From Polytrichum commune (lineage: Eukaryota > Streptophyta > Polytrichopsida > Polytrichales > Polytrichaceae): a stretch of DNA of 64,000 nt. This document shows positions 10,441 to 23,160 of this stretch, in pieces (position 1 is the first letter of the stretch; each line of letters begins with the position of its first letter). The DNA is taken from the NCBI GenBank assembly GCA_950295325.1, contig OX485806.1:57655169-57719168 (forward strand). Direction: 5' to 3'. The translations under genes were made by a program, and so were the position numbers. The notes beneath the pieces were generated by a model. It had not been told where the DNA came from. It saw only the letters and a program-made list of their open reading frames with translations, and did not search any database.

Positions 10441-10860
10441 TTTGGAAATGCGTCCAAGTGGGAGAAATGAAGGCCCTACGATGGTGGTGGTGGTGGACAA
10501 AATTTCCAAATCACCTTTGTTTGATGGCGGTGGATAATTTGTAGATGACAACGAGAAATTGGGAGGCAATGGAGTTGCAATTGAAGAGGCACGTGCAAAA
10601 CGACAAATGACGATATTATTGTTGAAGGATTCTGCAAGAAACAACAATACCCCACGAAGGAGCGGCAACCACTTGTAGACTGGTGGAAAAACCACATTTT
10701 GTCTCAACATGGTGAGGAACGTGCCAATGTGGCAATCTTTGAAGCTCCTTTGAGTTGGAGTGAAGCAATTAGGTATGATATGTGGAAACTTATGGTCCTC
10801 ACAATATAGGATTGAAAACTAAGAAATTTCATTATATTACAAGTCTTTGACTACTCACAA
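10440..10860 (+). pseudogene. Copia INT-RT linker joined to pol end
   Basis: Frames here give NNNTPRRSGN and VAIFEAPLSWSEAIRYDMWK, which in copia elements precede the RT (EP.S..EA....W). Instead of RT, the next recognisable codons correspond to the C-terminal tail seen at 29170-29229. The junction near 10790-10830 marks the internal deletion. Confidence 0.6.
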
Positions 10861-10885
10861 AGTGAGAGTGTTGAAGGTGGAGGAA

Positions 10886-11160
10886 TAGATTGCTCGTAGT
10901 CATAGAAATGTAATTCTAGAAGGAATAAGGTTATAATAGACCTACAAGGTTGGTCCGTAGTAAGAGAAGAGTTATTTCATATTGTTTGCATGAAGCAAAT
11001 TGAAAATGAGCAACAAAAAAACAAAGCAAGGGGTGGAGGAGGTCATCTCATTTCAAACATTGTTCATATGCCTTTGTGTATGTGTATATGCTTGTGCAAT
11101 CCAATCTCTAGTCTTATTGACTTCCAATAATATAAACTTGTAAAATTTGGTTTCTTGTCC
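10886..11160 (+). repeat. Copia LTR, copy A 3' end
   Basis: Shares ordered words with the other family LTRs: AATAGATTGCTCGTAGT at its start, ATTTCATATTGTTTGCATGA, and CATTGTTCATATGCCTTTGT. Compare 29205-29450 and the reverse complement of 26890-27148. Exact TG/CA ends not resolved. Confidence 0.65.
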
Positions 11161-11572
11161 AATAACAAAATTTATATAGTGTGATCTCAATGTTTTAGTG
11201 TAAAGTGGCCTTTGGTAATATCCAGAAAGCCTAGTCCATTTTGCATGTATTCCCCCATAATGAATTGAAGGATATGTCCACATATTGGTGGTTAATTAGT
11301 CCTTTGAGAAGATGACTTTACGGAAGTGCAAAGTCAATTCATCATTTAACAATCCAAACCACTAATAGGTTCTAATAATTTCATTGGAATCATGAATCAA
11401 GTTCACTATATAGACAACCAATATAACTTGAACTTTCAACCAATTTCACTACATGTTGTGAACATATCCATGATTTGGTACTTATATTCACAACTTGACA
11501 AAATCAATTTCATGAACTATATAACTTTGTTTCACAAAGAATGGTATATGATGTCAAATATTCTACTCATCG
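11161..11572. other. AT-rich spacer, nothing recognised
   Basis: Short frames only. Possible 3' flank of the Tc1-like transposase. No paired terminal repeats found. Confidence 0.45.
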
Positions 11573-12573
11573 CTACCTACAAGGAGCTCTACCAAAATTT
11601 CGATTGACCTTTGTTATCCAACCTTGGACCATTTTTGCAGTGATTGCTTGTATGTCATCATTGATGTGACCTTACAATATTGAATGATTTTGGAGAACAT
11701 TCCATCGGACATAGCTTTTGATGTGTCCGAATACCTATTTTACAACATTGAGATATGTACTATATGATGGCAAACAAAAGTAGAGGTGTCCAACGGCTTC
11801 AAACACTTGTTGCATTTTATGAGGTATGTGAATTGGGACATTGTTCATGAGGATGAACCTTTATCTATCTATGCTAGGAATGACCTTGGCTTGAATGAAT
11901 TCTAAGAACTTGTTTGTATTATAGGCACCAAATGTGACATCGTAACCAATGACTCCTTCACAACCAACTACAAGCACCAAAGATAAATTTTGACCCCTTG
12001 AGTTGGACGAATTTGTTGGCATCTTTGTCATCGACAAGCCATTCCAAATCGGCATGTCAAATGTAAATTGAAACCAACCTCATCCATGTATACAACATCA
12101 ACCACATTTCCACCATGCTCTAAATTTTTTTGACACCACTCTATGCGCTCTCTAAGACGTTCTTCATTATTATAATCATCTAATTCATAGCGCATGAACT
12201 TGAGGGTAAATTGAGCTGGACTTCGGATGGCTCTTGAAACACAACTGATGGATACAAGATGTGGGAATTGGAAAACTTCATTCAACTGACAATGAAGAGA
12301 TTCTACAATGATGTTTGGATCCACATGAAGCCTCTCTAGTAACCATTGCATGTGCTCATCTTGTAAAATTGGATCGCGAACATCACCTCTATGTTTGGGC
12401 ACTAATTGACCATTTTGTTTAAAAACTCTAGCTTTGCTCCTGATAGTTTCACAAGGATAACCATAACATTCAATATTGTCATCATAAGATAAGTCCTCAT
12501 TAAGAATTGAATGTATGATTCATGAACAAAGTGCATCATCTATACGATTACATCCATGTGGATGACTAGGCAT
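11573..12573 (-). pseudogene. Tc1/mariner-IS630 type transposase, DD34E spacing, decayed
   Basis: From ATG at 12573 one frame reads MPSHPHGCNRIDDALCS, then ARVFKQNGQLVPKHRGDVRDP, a paired-like helix-turn-helix (EHMQWLLERLHVDPNI and the segment to about 12200), and VDVVYMDEVGFNLHL containing the first catalytic Asp. One frameshift near 12045 is followed by SRGQNLSLVLVVG and the second motif FILMNNVPIH, where the family has M-D-N. The third motif reads YSTYLNVVK, where the family has YSP.LNPIE. I count 34 residues between the second and third catalytic positions. Thus both the second Asp and the final Glu are mutated (to Asn and Lys), and at least four stops occur. About 333 codons fits the family. 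Confidence 0.8.
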
Positions 12574-12711
12574 AGTTATTGAACTGGACTAATTTAAGAA
12601 AAATAAACTATAACCCTAGTTGAACAAAAAACTAACTGTAACTCGTAACCAACACCAGTTATAACCTAAATCAACACAAAACAACGACAAGCAAATAGTT
12701 TCCAACATTTT

Positions 12712-13029
12712 CTAACTAATAAACAATTGCATAAACACAAACAAACACAAGTGAATGAAGCAAGAGAATCTGGAGAATTTTATCAAGTTCCACATAAGAT
12801 GTAGGAATAACCAAAAGGTACAGCAAAACAATATCATTGTTAGGCTTGTTTGAATAGATTCTAATTCTGCTAAATCGCATAGGATTTTGCATTGAGGATT
12901 TGTTCCCACACTCTTTGTTCTTAGATAGATGCAATCGATAAAAGGGTAATTTTGGTGACCCAATATATTTGAAGACACAAGCTCCAATAGATCATGGGCT
13001 CTTCTATTCTCATGTAGCACTTGAAGCAC
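12712..13029 (-). other. Candidate distal exon, weak
   Basis: After an acceptor-like TGCTTCAAG the minus strand reads VLHENRRAHDLLELVSSNIL and continues to CDLAELES without stops. The composition looks coding, and it lies downstream of the large minus-strand host gene, so it could be one of its 3' exons. No independent support. Confidence 0.3.
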
Positions 13030-14051
13030 ATGAGATTCGACTTTTGAAACATTCTGTTAAGCACCAACTTTCAATCTGAGCAAATAATCTTGTAAGCTTC
13101 AACATGGTCTGGGGATCCCAAGATACAATATTGTGTTACAGTGCAGCTTCAAGCACATACTATCACTTCTGTTGAGTTATGCAAAAGAGGCCTTGAGGCA
13201 AGAAACCATTACAAAACCTCATTAGAAGAACCTAAGCATGCTACAGAACTGATTCAACACACTAGAGAACTAGAGAGCTGTATGTGGGCACACAAAGTCA
13301 CTTTTGAATCAATTTTACTGCCATACCTAGAATGAAAACAATGTTTGGAGGCTCTCACCAACAACTAGATGTTGCAAAGCGAGAAGACAAAGGATGTGAA
13401 ATAAGATGAGACATTGAGAATTCAAAACCACTGGGTTTGGAAGATTTATGAAATTACTTTAGAAAGATTCATGAAGTTGCTAGAGGTGAAGGTCCACTAT
13501 CATGAATTTAAGGTGTGCCACATGTCAAGTCGGTTTGAAAGAATCATAAACTAATTTATAAGGTTCATGAAATTCGTAGAACTCTCCAATGACATGGGTT
13601 GGAAGGTTCATGTAGCTTGGAACCTTCATGAAATTGAGTTTACGTTTCCATAAAGTTATCATACCAAAGGAGTAACAACGCAACAAGTGTAAATACATAC
13701 ACAAAGCATAACTACCGAGTAGACCATTATTTACATAATGAGCAGCTAATGAGCCCTTTCTGGTGGGAGGGGCTACCCTAGACTCACAGTGGCCAAACTC
13801 GCACAATGCACCCACCTGCCTATAACATTGCATAACAGGTATAGAAAGGAAGTGCATAGCATAATGACCATTAGAACGTGGTACAAGATAATGTTGAATT
13901 TGGGCTTCTTGTGATGCTCATTCTCAATTTCTTCAACCATAAATCAGGGCTTACTTGCCACCTACTCCATTTAAGTTGGTGAGGAACACTAGAAGACAAG
14001 GATTTTTGATATTTTATACAAACAAAATATGTTTTTAGTGTGACACTCAGG
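13030..14051. other. Probable intron or 3' region of host gene
   Basis: No strong exon. Repeated near-identical phrases AAGGTTCATGAA and GGTTCATGTAGCTTGGAACC occur at 13450-13640. Could be intronic. Confidence 0.35.
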
Positions 14052-17000
14052 TCACTCACTGAATTTTAGTGCTGCCTGTGTGAGTTCAACACAGCGCTTA
14101 AGGACACTTCCCAACCTATCCATAGCAAGATAACTGCAGAGTATATCCTCCTTCACAATGGACCCCAAGCTCACATCCCCAACAAGCTCAGAGAGAGGAA
14201 GCAACCATTGGGTTAGGGCTCTTGTCAGAGTTTTCTTTGAAATAATTCCTGTGTAATTTGTCCTTCCTGACATCCATAAAGAAGAAACATTGGTCAAAAC
14301 CTTTGTTCCTTGTACCACACTTGAGTAAAATTGAAGACCAGATCAAGAGGATGTGTACATTACAAGCACAGAAAAAACTGACAGTGACTACTTAGAGAGG
14401 TTCATGTTTGTGAACAGCAAGTCTACCTGAAGATTCTCTGATGAGGATAAATCGGTAGAGATTGAGGGCACTTTGTATCTGGTCCATATTTCCCATTGTG
14501 CACTCACATAACAGATTAGAAAACTTTTGAACTGGCCCAGAACAAATGTCTTCCCATTTATACTTTAGATCTTATCACACCTTGGGCTGACTTGAAGATT
14601 GATAATGACTAAAATTAGTCCTCTAATAACTGCATTCATAAGTATTCATAATGTCACTCTAGTGAAGGTTTAATAATGATCATGGGTTATGTGTAGCCTA
14701 AAATCCTCCATCGCACCCAATACAGGATGGGGCAATTGAGGTACTTGTAGCCTTGGGGTTTAACTAGATTCAAACAGCGCCCGAATTATTCTAATATCCT
14801 GGTAAATTAGGGCTACACTGTGGCCCCACATTCAATAAACTTAGACCTATGTTCAATTACAGGTGGCATAAATTTACCACCACCATGAGGGGCAATTGTG
14901 GCCTCATCACGGGAGAAGGCTCATGGTAATAAATGTGCCCATTCAGTGTGAATGCAGCATTAAAATAGGCGAAAATAGTCAGAAACCCCATTCAACCTTA
15001 AACTTCTTCCTGATGTGCAAAGCCATAAAAGTGTGCAACTAGTGAAAAAGAAGCTTACAGGGTCAATATGGGTGCAAAAATCAAGTGGGAGTCCAGCTGT
15101 TGGTCTTAACACAGTTCCAACCACTCGAAGCACCTCCTCACTTACAAAAGGGGATACCACAGCTTGAACTTGGTGGGCCTCTTCTGCACTATCCCCATCG
15201 TTGCTTAAAATGCCTCGGTGCTGGCTATTCGTAGGCCACACTCTAGCAACCTCATCTTTGATACAAATCAATAGGAGAGAGACCTGTGTACATGCTTTAT
15301 GTTGAATGAACACTTACAATATGAACAAAAAAATACCACAAGTACGGTGAATAACTTTCCTTCAGCAGCCTCATTGTCCAGATGGATGTCTGAAAAAGAA
15401 AAATAAGCAGAAAGACGACAATTGCAAAATGTGACTTTTCAATACCTTGCGCCATGAGGCAGACCTTGTTCCTTGAGAACATATCTGTTGAACTTTTTCT
15501 GACATTGTCCATATATATCAACACATCCACAGTAGTACAATGATGGAGACCAATTATCGTTGCCCACAAAGTGACAACAATATACTCAAATGAAAAAAAG
15601 ATAATTAATTTCAATAAGACATACCAATGCTGGAGAATGGCTGTTGTTGATGAGGACTTGCAGACTGTTAAACTTCGTAGCGTTGGGTAGTACTTCTTGA
15701 ATCACCTATTATTAGGTTCCAAATTAAGAAATACAGAGTTAGACCAATCTCTCTTAGATACAAGAATGTGCATATATATACTTACCCAATAAATCATTGC
15801 CTTCTTTATTCTAGGTCCACTAGGCTGCTCACCATCAACTTCAAGATACATGAGAATGATACGCTGACATCCAGGCCAAACACTTCAGGATCACACATAA
15901 GTCAATACATGAGCAGAGCTGTAAGATGAAAATAAAAAGCTGCTCTGGTATTAAGGATGACTCCTCTACAATGCAGGGGGAGGGCCAAATGTGACTTACT
16001 TTTCTAATGACTATGAATGCTTGGCGCCTTACAATTGTATCGGAAGCTTGGACAATGACATCTTGAAGACTCTAAGCCAGCACAAATCCATAAAACTTTG
16101 TTCAAGGTGCAGAAGTGAAAGTCTCAAGTGACTCATCAGGACTGCAAGTATCAAAAGCAGGATTTCAGCCTACAGTTCAACTGGCCTCTGACAAGTTTTT
16201 CACATTCCAAAGACTGCATGATACAAACAGACCAATTCTCCATCAAGGCTATTGATGTTGAGAAAATACGTCCCACTTAAAGATTCAAACAGCTGTGTCG
16301 GGTTCTAGAAAACCTAGACATCCAGTACAATCTGAATTTGATGAGATTTTGGGCAGATTATAACCTCAAGAAAAGGCATGATTTTCATCGTCAAAGCAAG
16401 CCAGTCATCACCATCACTAGATGTGATCATTGGACATGATATTTCAACAATCAATTGCACAAGGGCCATTCCTGTTGATAGGCCTGTAGGTGACCAGGTT
16501 GAAAGCAGAGAGGATGCAACACTCAGGGCATTAATGACCCCTTTCCTTCCCAAAAGCTCAAGTTGTTTCTGGAGGATGTCTACGGATACTTCAACAGCTG
16601 CTGCAACTCGAGGGTTGTTTAGTGCCCAGTACACTGTTCTGGCCACAACGGAGCAAGATCAAAACTACCCCCTTCATTGGGCCTCAGATGTGCACCGTGA
16701 ATAAACAAGTTAAATCTGCATTGTATGAAACTGCACTAGAAGTCGACTCATAACATTATAATCGACAATGCAACTCTAATCACATCCATGATTATCATAC
16801 ATCAAAATCATCTATTCATGCAACATCGTAAACATGGCATGTGGAACATACTAAAAACTGAAGAAAAACTGTTAAATAATCTAGCACCCAATCCTTGAAC
16901 ACAAAAGTGCCAGGGGAGAATCCTACTGGGGTTTAATACACCACTACTTCAATATTGCAAGGCACAAGGGTGGAGGATATATTTCATGAGACATTTAAGC

Positions 17001-20000
17001 ATACCTTTGGCACATTCAACCACCTGCATAGATTTTTGTAGGCAACAAGACTGACTTCCGAGAGTAAATTATACTAGTATCAAAATTTGCAAAATCATGC
17101 TTGAAAGCAGAGATTCATGGTGGAACTCTTATTCAACTTTACATATGGAAGTACCATAGGTGATAAGCAGGTTGGCAGGTCCTCGCCAAAGTCCTTGCCA
17201 ATATAATTGATGGAAGTGATAAAAGTAGGTTTGACAGTTACAATATAATTTTCAGAAATTCAGCAATTTCTGTTTCAATGTTTCACTTTTCAGCTCAATC
17301 ATTTCCAAAACCATTTAATGCAATAATCATACAAATCAACAATATTGCTTTGAGGGAATGTCATGTAATATTTAGGAGGAAAGTCCTACCATTTATACAA
17401 ATGTAGATGAAGAGGTACTGTCCACAATGCATGTGGGACAACAAACTTGATGTGAAGCCTCTACCTAGTTATGGATAATCCTCTTGTATGTATTTGTGCA
17501 CAACTCATGCAAAAACACTTCAAACCGCAAAATTCTTTTTCAAGGTGCAAGAGTACTTGATTATCTCAATTTTGTTTAATTTTACAACATTCTTCAGGTT
17601 AGTGTTCCTTGCTCAATTGAGCTCCGAAACACTATTTATAATGCATTTTGTTTTTTCTTTGGACCTTCTGCAAGTCTTGGACAAGCCTGATGAAATCTGC
17701 TCATATGTCATGCATTAGGACTTCAAATCACAAAATTCTTTTTGAAGGTCATAGATTGCTTCAATCAGTAGACTTTCTAACTTGCACACAACTCAAAATA
17801 AATTGACCTTCTATATGCAATTGAGCTCTGAAAAATCTGTCGAGGCCATAATCTTGGAAGTTCCATGTAGTCTTGAGTGTCGATCTGAACCCATATTCTT
17901 TAAAGATGAGTTGAGTTGAACTTGATTACAAGACCAGCTCTTTTCCACTCCACTTCTAGAATGACTCATTTATCAAACAATGCCATGGACTTGTGGAAAG
18001 TGGTAGTTTTCACAAGTTTCAGCAACTGTTTTTAGGAAATAAATTTTACAGAACCTGCTTTCACCTACAGTACTTTCTGCAAGGACCATTGCAAATATGT
18101 TTGATCAACCTACCAAGTCACCCTGCATACAAAAATGACAATACTGAAGAAACAATTGAGCAGTATAAAGTTTGTGGTTCTGACCTGCAAGTGCAACACC
18201 TTTTGTAGCTTCTAACTTGCTAATGTACAATTCAGCAATATCCTGAGCAGATTCTGTCCATGTTGAAAACAGGTAGTGGTCCAAAGTGCATATCAGAAGC
18301 AGACAAGAATCAACCTTAGAGCTCCCCTCCTAGATTTTTACATGGAAGGTTAAATGTATTTAAACTTCCCTTGCTTTAATTTGACATCAAGCATCCATAA
18401 TTGCACATATTGTAAATTGAACCTCAAAAGAGTCGAGCTGGATTCTTGACGCTCATGTTCATCTGGTTGAGAAGACAGACCAGTTCGAGAAAAATTGGAA
18501 CACTATCATAACTTAAAAGACAAAATTTCCATGCAGGTTACCCATCATGTTGGACCATCCCCATTACCTCCATTGAGAGAAATGCTGTCATAAATTGACC
18601 TCAATAGATACACCCAACAAATATTCATGTAGAGATAAAAAGCAATTACAATTTAATAGCAAAGAACCATTTAAAAGATCAAGGCAACTACACCTTTCAA
18701 TTCAATTAATGTTGACAATCAATTCGTGTGCACACTAATTAGAGTGGACCTCACTAATATGAAAGTAGCTTGGAATTGAGATGGACCACATGATCCGACC
18801 AGTTGTCACTACGCATGTTTACTATCAACGACTCAACAACCGCTAAGTGTATGAAGTTGACATTCTCCTTGTACCCCCAATGCTTGCTATGAGCACAAAA
18901 AAATTATGACCGAGTAGGTACTGAAAAGTCAACACTACTTCACCACAGATTATCTTGTATGCAAAAAAATTCATGTGTGGTCAATACACATTGAAATTCT
19001 TAATATCGGAATCAATGTTGACTTCAAAGTACTCTGGACCACACCAATTTCAAAAATGCGGACACTCCAGAATTAGTGTTGTGCACACTAATTGGAATGA
19101 CAGGTGTAATTTCCTTATTAATTCTCAAGCAGCAGAACACTCAGCTATAATGCTTAAGTCCACCAAAAAAGTTATTCTCTACAATATCCTCAACTTCAAA
19201 TTTTCAAAAGAGGTTTCCAACAGCTGTATCCCTTAAAAAGAAGCCCATCAATAAGCAAGCTGACGTGAATCTCCTAGGGGGAATCATAGATGGGTCAGTG
19301 CATATATCAATTTTTAACATTGGTTACAGGCAAAAAGAGGTTAGAGCTTTGTGGTGTCTACGTAAACTGGTCCATTGGGAAGACAGAAAGTGCAGTGGGC
19401 TACTCTATTCCCTGATATTCAGTTTTGAAATGATTTATCTCCAGTCAAACTGAATTGACCCTCAACCTAGTTGAACCCCCTAGTTGAGCAAGAGAACCCC
19501 CTACTAGAACAACAAGAACAACAAGCCCCCTAGGGCAACAGATCCCCCTAGTAGAAGCTTGTTGTTGCTAAAGGCCCTTCATCCAAGATGGATGAGTTTA
19601 CCTGGACATGACAAAGCCCAAGCCAGCAGAAAATCACCACAAAGACCAGTACAAATACAGTACAAAGCTTTTAGTGTCAAAAGGAGAATTGAGTAACAAC
19701 TCTATCATCCATAGTAACAAAGGCCAAAGTAATTTCTGATAACTAACCTAGGACAGATTAACGTATTGCTAATACTGTAAACTCAGGTTCACACAATCTA
19801 ACAACAACACCTTCATGAGTCCTTTAGCTAAACTTAACAAGCTCACACAGTCCAATATCTGAAATCCATGATTGGACAGATATTTGTAGATATCCAATCA
19901 GGTAAGCTCAATCTTTACCCAGCCCTACCACAATATTCATTTGCTTCAAAATGAAGCCCTAATTGTAGTAATAAGTTTGACAACAATGAATAGACAGCAG

Positions 20001-23000
20001 GACTCGCAAGGGCTAATGACTCAGGGCTGAACCAATCAGGTAAGCTCATCCTTTAGACAACTTTGCTGCAATTTTCATTCACTTTAAAGCAAGCAATATT
20101 GCACCTAAGGTATCTTGGTATGAATTCACAATCTCTAAATCCTCATACTGATCTACAGACAAATTGAAATGTTGAAAATTATAAACTCTATGAAGTATAT
20201 AAAGTAGTGCTTACCAATGGCTGTACTCTCTATCAGAGAGTCAATGTGGTCACCAGTAAGTAACCACAATAAAGAGAGGCCACAAAGGGGTAGCAGTTCC
20301 ACAAGCTCGACAACAACCGAAGTAATGTGCCTCTCAGCAGGATGTGCAATCCTTCCACCTGCAGAGGCCTACTCTACAGTAGGACAGTCCTTGCATGTCA
20401 TTACGTTCTCCCAAGCAGTGAGCAAACTTACATATAAATAACACATTCATGAATAGAGAAATTAAATATCAAAATACCAAGTGCAAAATACCCCAAAAGC
20501 AGAGACTTGGAATTTGCTTGGTAGTACTTCAAAGACTCAAGACAACACAAATGAGCAATATTATTGAAGTGATATTAAAAAGATAATTAATGAATCGATA
20601 AGAAGCCAACAACTGGTGCTACTGACATCATTTCCACCTACAAAGAAAAACATATTGAAGGAAAAGAAAGCCACCACAGAGAGGATAGGATAAACAGATA
20701 AAAGATGGTTGGCTCAATTACTTGGCCTAACATGGAGTTTTAGAAGAACAGAACATAGTAAGCCAAATTTTCAGCTATTGTGCCACTTTTAAAAAAAATT
20801 ATGTAATAAGGTAAGTCCATTCATGAAACACCAATTGGCACTCACCAACAATTCAAGTGCAAACCGTCCAAGTTTTAGCTGCAAGTCCTCTCGTTCTGCT
20901 GCAACCTGCAGTACCTTCAACTATGGTTGATACACAATATGACCACACTAATGGAAAACATATCATCATGTGCTCTGGAGATGCTTCAGAAAGCTGTTGT
21001 GGTGTACAGGAGATACTTCATGATAAGTGCATATTTGAACCTTGTAATCAAGAATGTTCAAGAAATTCCAATCACTTTTGCAGAAATAGAAACACACAAG
21101 AGCCAAGATCTTGAGGAGCTAATCCTATTCTAGATATGTGCTCTGTTGTGAAATTTGACAATGATGAGAATAAGGGATCCGAAAAGAGACCGACCAGTAG
21201 AGTGTCACAGGTTACTTTAACAGTATGTGCGACTTGCACAACTTCGTTCACAATTGTAGCCTGCAATTCCCCACCACTGATAACCATGTTGCCATGTACC
21301 GTCTCAACAAATTCTGCAAGTGTCTCTTCCCCCTTCAGATGGACTTCCTCATCTTGCATTGTGAGCCTTACTACCAAGAGCAAACCTGGACTTGCCTCCA
21401 TGAAAAATTGCATCTGGCGCCTTTGAAGGCGTGAGAACACTATACAAGGGACACAGGGACAAGTTAATCCGTTTCCTTGTAAAAATACAAATACATGCAC
21501 TCAGAAGGTGGCTTGAGCAGATACCATGTCTCACAAAAATTCAGCCAGACCCTACAAAACAAACCAAGAAGGAAAAGCCCAAACCCCAAGAGTTATACTG
21601 TTAAAAGAACACATTGTACAGCTCAATCAGGTTGACTTTGATACTAGAACAAGGAGGGCAGTGCAAACAAATCACAGCAAAGCAAAACAATTCAACTTAC
21701 CCAATGCAAGTCCTTTTAGCAATGGGATACAATAAAGTAAGGTTTGACATGTTGTGTACATATTTAATGCCTGCAAACAACCATACTCAGGCCCTCAGGT
21801 CTTGCACACTAACAACCCGAATCTAACATTTGCATACATGAAATAGTTGTTAATATTAGATGCTGGACAATTATGCATAATTGTTTGAAAGCATATTGCT
21901 CATATATGTCCATAAATGATCATAAAAGTATTACTATTCTGAACACTTAACCCCGAGGACAAGGTGTTTGGCTTGAAATACCTCCATAAAGGCTGTAAAC
22001 ATCTCACGAGGGCCGCAAACCTCAACCAAAGCCTCGATAATGTTAAGGCAGAGAGTTTGGCAGGCTTGAGAGAGACCCACAAATTTTACAACCACTCGTG
22101 GAAGCTCGAGACCTAATTTCTCGCAGAGAACCTATGAATAACCACGACATGTTTGCTCATATCAGGACTACAGACATCCAGCCAAAGCACCTTTCGTTTT
22201 TGAATGTGACTGAAAATTTTCTGACACTTCATCGATGTCCATTCAGACACCACATTATGTTTAATATGTACTGCATTTGCACAGCTGTTCACATGTGCAA
22301 AACTTTCACCTTCATGTGTGGCTCTATGAGGAAATAGACAAATACAAGTAGATAGGCTTCTCTATGTGTATTTGCAACTTGAACATCTAAGGATCAATCC
22401 AAGAAATAAAACAGTTCCTCTTTTGATTAAACTGATTCAAAACTCCATTTGCAATGACAAAAGTAGTATACCAGGCTACAAGAGGTAGATGATTTCAACA
22501 AATTCATGGCTTGCTGGAGCATCTCCTCACAATGGGCCAGCCAATCTCGTCTTGCTGATCCTTTCAGCACCACATCATGTAATGGGCTCTCTAAAATTTC
22601 GAGAAACTTGCGATACATCTGTGCAGCATCCTTGCTTTCTTCATTCTGAACCACGTTTAGTCGAGTAAAGGATGGGTACAAATATGGCAATCTAATTATA
22701 ACATTTAAGCCCCTGTCCAAGTAAGGATTCATTGCAGATTTTTGAGACAATTTCTATGTATCTACAATATGTGCGAGGTTATCTCTGGCCTCTTGCCAAC
22801 TTGATACAACCTCATCCAGGTAACCATTACACATGCTGAGGAGCAACAACCGTCAAAAAAGATCAAACAAAAGAAATTTCTCAAGCAAGGCAAGAGATAC
22901 AACGGACAAGTAAACTCTTAAGAAGAAGCAATGAAGAAGTTTTCGTATTCTAGTTAGTGGTCAATGAATCCGCAAGATAGGCGTATAAAGAATAATATTA

Positions 23001-23160
23001 CGTTTGAATGAACTAAACCGGTGCACTCGCTATCTAATATTGCTGAAGGGGTTTGTAAACGGGAAAGCAATGACAGTTATTGAACCGCAGCATGATCAGC
23101 AAGTACCTCGCAGCAACGAAGGGCAGCATCGTGTAAACTTCTCTGATAGAAAAGAGCCAT
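14052..23160 (-). CDS. Spliced host gene, helical-repeat (HEAT/ARM-like) protein of unknown identity
   Basis: Coding-looking exons with GT-AG borders lie in one order and strand: 23107-23160 (MALFYQRSLHDAALRCCE, then GT), about 22784-22836 (NGYLDEVVSSWQEARDN), 22472 to about 22640 (ARRDWLAHCEEMLQQAMNLL), 21982-22131 (LGLELPRVVVKFVGLSQAC), 21195 to about 21423 (MEASPGLLLVVRLTMQDEE), 20846-20905 (AAEREDLQLKLGRFALELL), 20215-20358 (HITSVVVELVELLPLCGLSL), 18185-18242, about 16376-16640 (VSVDILQKQLELLGRKGV), 16000 to about 16070 (LQDVIVQASDTIVRRQAFIV), 15786 to about 15900, about 14978-15270 and 14052 to about 14266. Short amphipathic Leu/Val-rich helices suggest an alpha-solenoid, perhaps karyopherin-like; I could not match a named family. 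The frame from exon 1 to exon 2 does not join cleanly, so an exon is missing or the start is wrong. The 14052 end has GTGAGT and may be a donor, not the stop. Confidence 0.6.
14978..15270 (-). CDS. Probable exon of the host gene
   Basis: Minus strand reads IKDEVARVWPTNSQHRGILS, then an acidic linker SNDGDSAEEAHQ and VVSPFVSEEVLRVVGTVLRP. No stops, coding-like composition. Borders approximate. Confidence 0.5.
16376..16646 (-). CDS. Probable exon of the host gene
   Basis: Open for about 90 codons: ARTVYWALNNPRVAAAVEVS, then VSVDILQKQLELLGRKGVIN and STGMALVQLIVEISCPMI. The downstream edge is probably at GAG before GTTATA. Ala/Leu/Val-rich helices again fit an alpha-solenoid. Confidence 0.55.
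20215..20358 (-). CDS. Well-defined exon of the host gene
   Basis: Acceptor CTCTGCAG, donor GTAAGC, 144 bases. Encodes GRIAHPAERHITSVVVELVE and a very hydrophobic continuation LLPLCGLSLLWLL, then HIDSLIESTAI. Suggests a buried helix pair. Confidence 0.6.
21195..21423 (-). CDS. Well-defined exon of the host gene
   Basis: Reads QMQFFMEASPGLLLVVRLT, then an acidic segment and ELQATIVNEVVQVAHTVKV, ending at CTG before GTCGGT. No stops and codon use unlike the AT-rich flanks. Confidence 0.6.
21982..22131 (-). CDS. Well-defined exon of the host gene
   Basis: Flanked by ATAG on the acceptor side and GTATTT on the donor side, exactly 150 bases in phase 0. It encodes VLCEKLGLELPRVVVKFVG through a Leu/Glu-rich helix to PREMFTAFME. 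Amphipathic pairs typical of HEAT/ARM repeats. Confidence 0.65.

Larger units (their letters stand above)
8290..11290 (+). mobile_element. Ty1/copia retrotransposon copy A, RT and RNase H deleted
   Basis: Order on the plus strand: TTTGAG-rich leader (8290-8802), gag (8803 to about 9560), integrase (about 9560-10440), linker before RT (about 10440-10790), then an abrupt jump to the element's last codons (about 10840-10910) and a 3' LTR-like end. The expected RT and RNase H, about 1.3-1.5 kb, are missing, so this is an internal deletion derivative. It belongs to the same family as copies at 24770-27148, 27541-29450 and 31046-32110, judged by shared leader, gag and LTR words. No matching 5' LTR is visible upstream. 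Confidence 0.8.
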
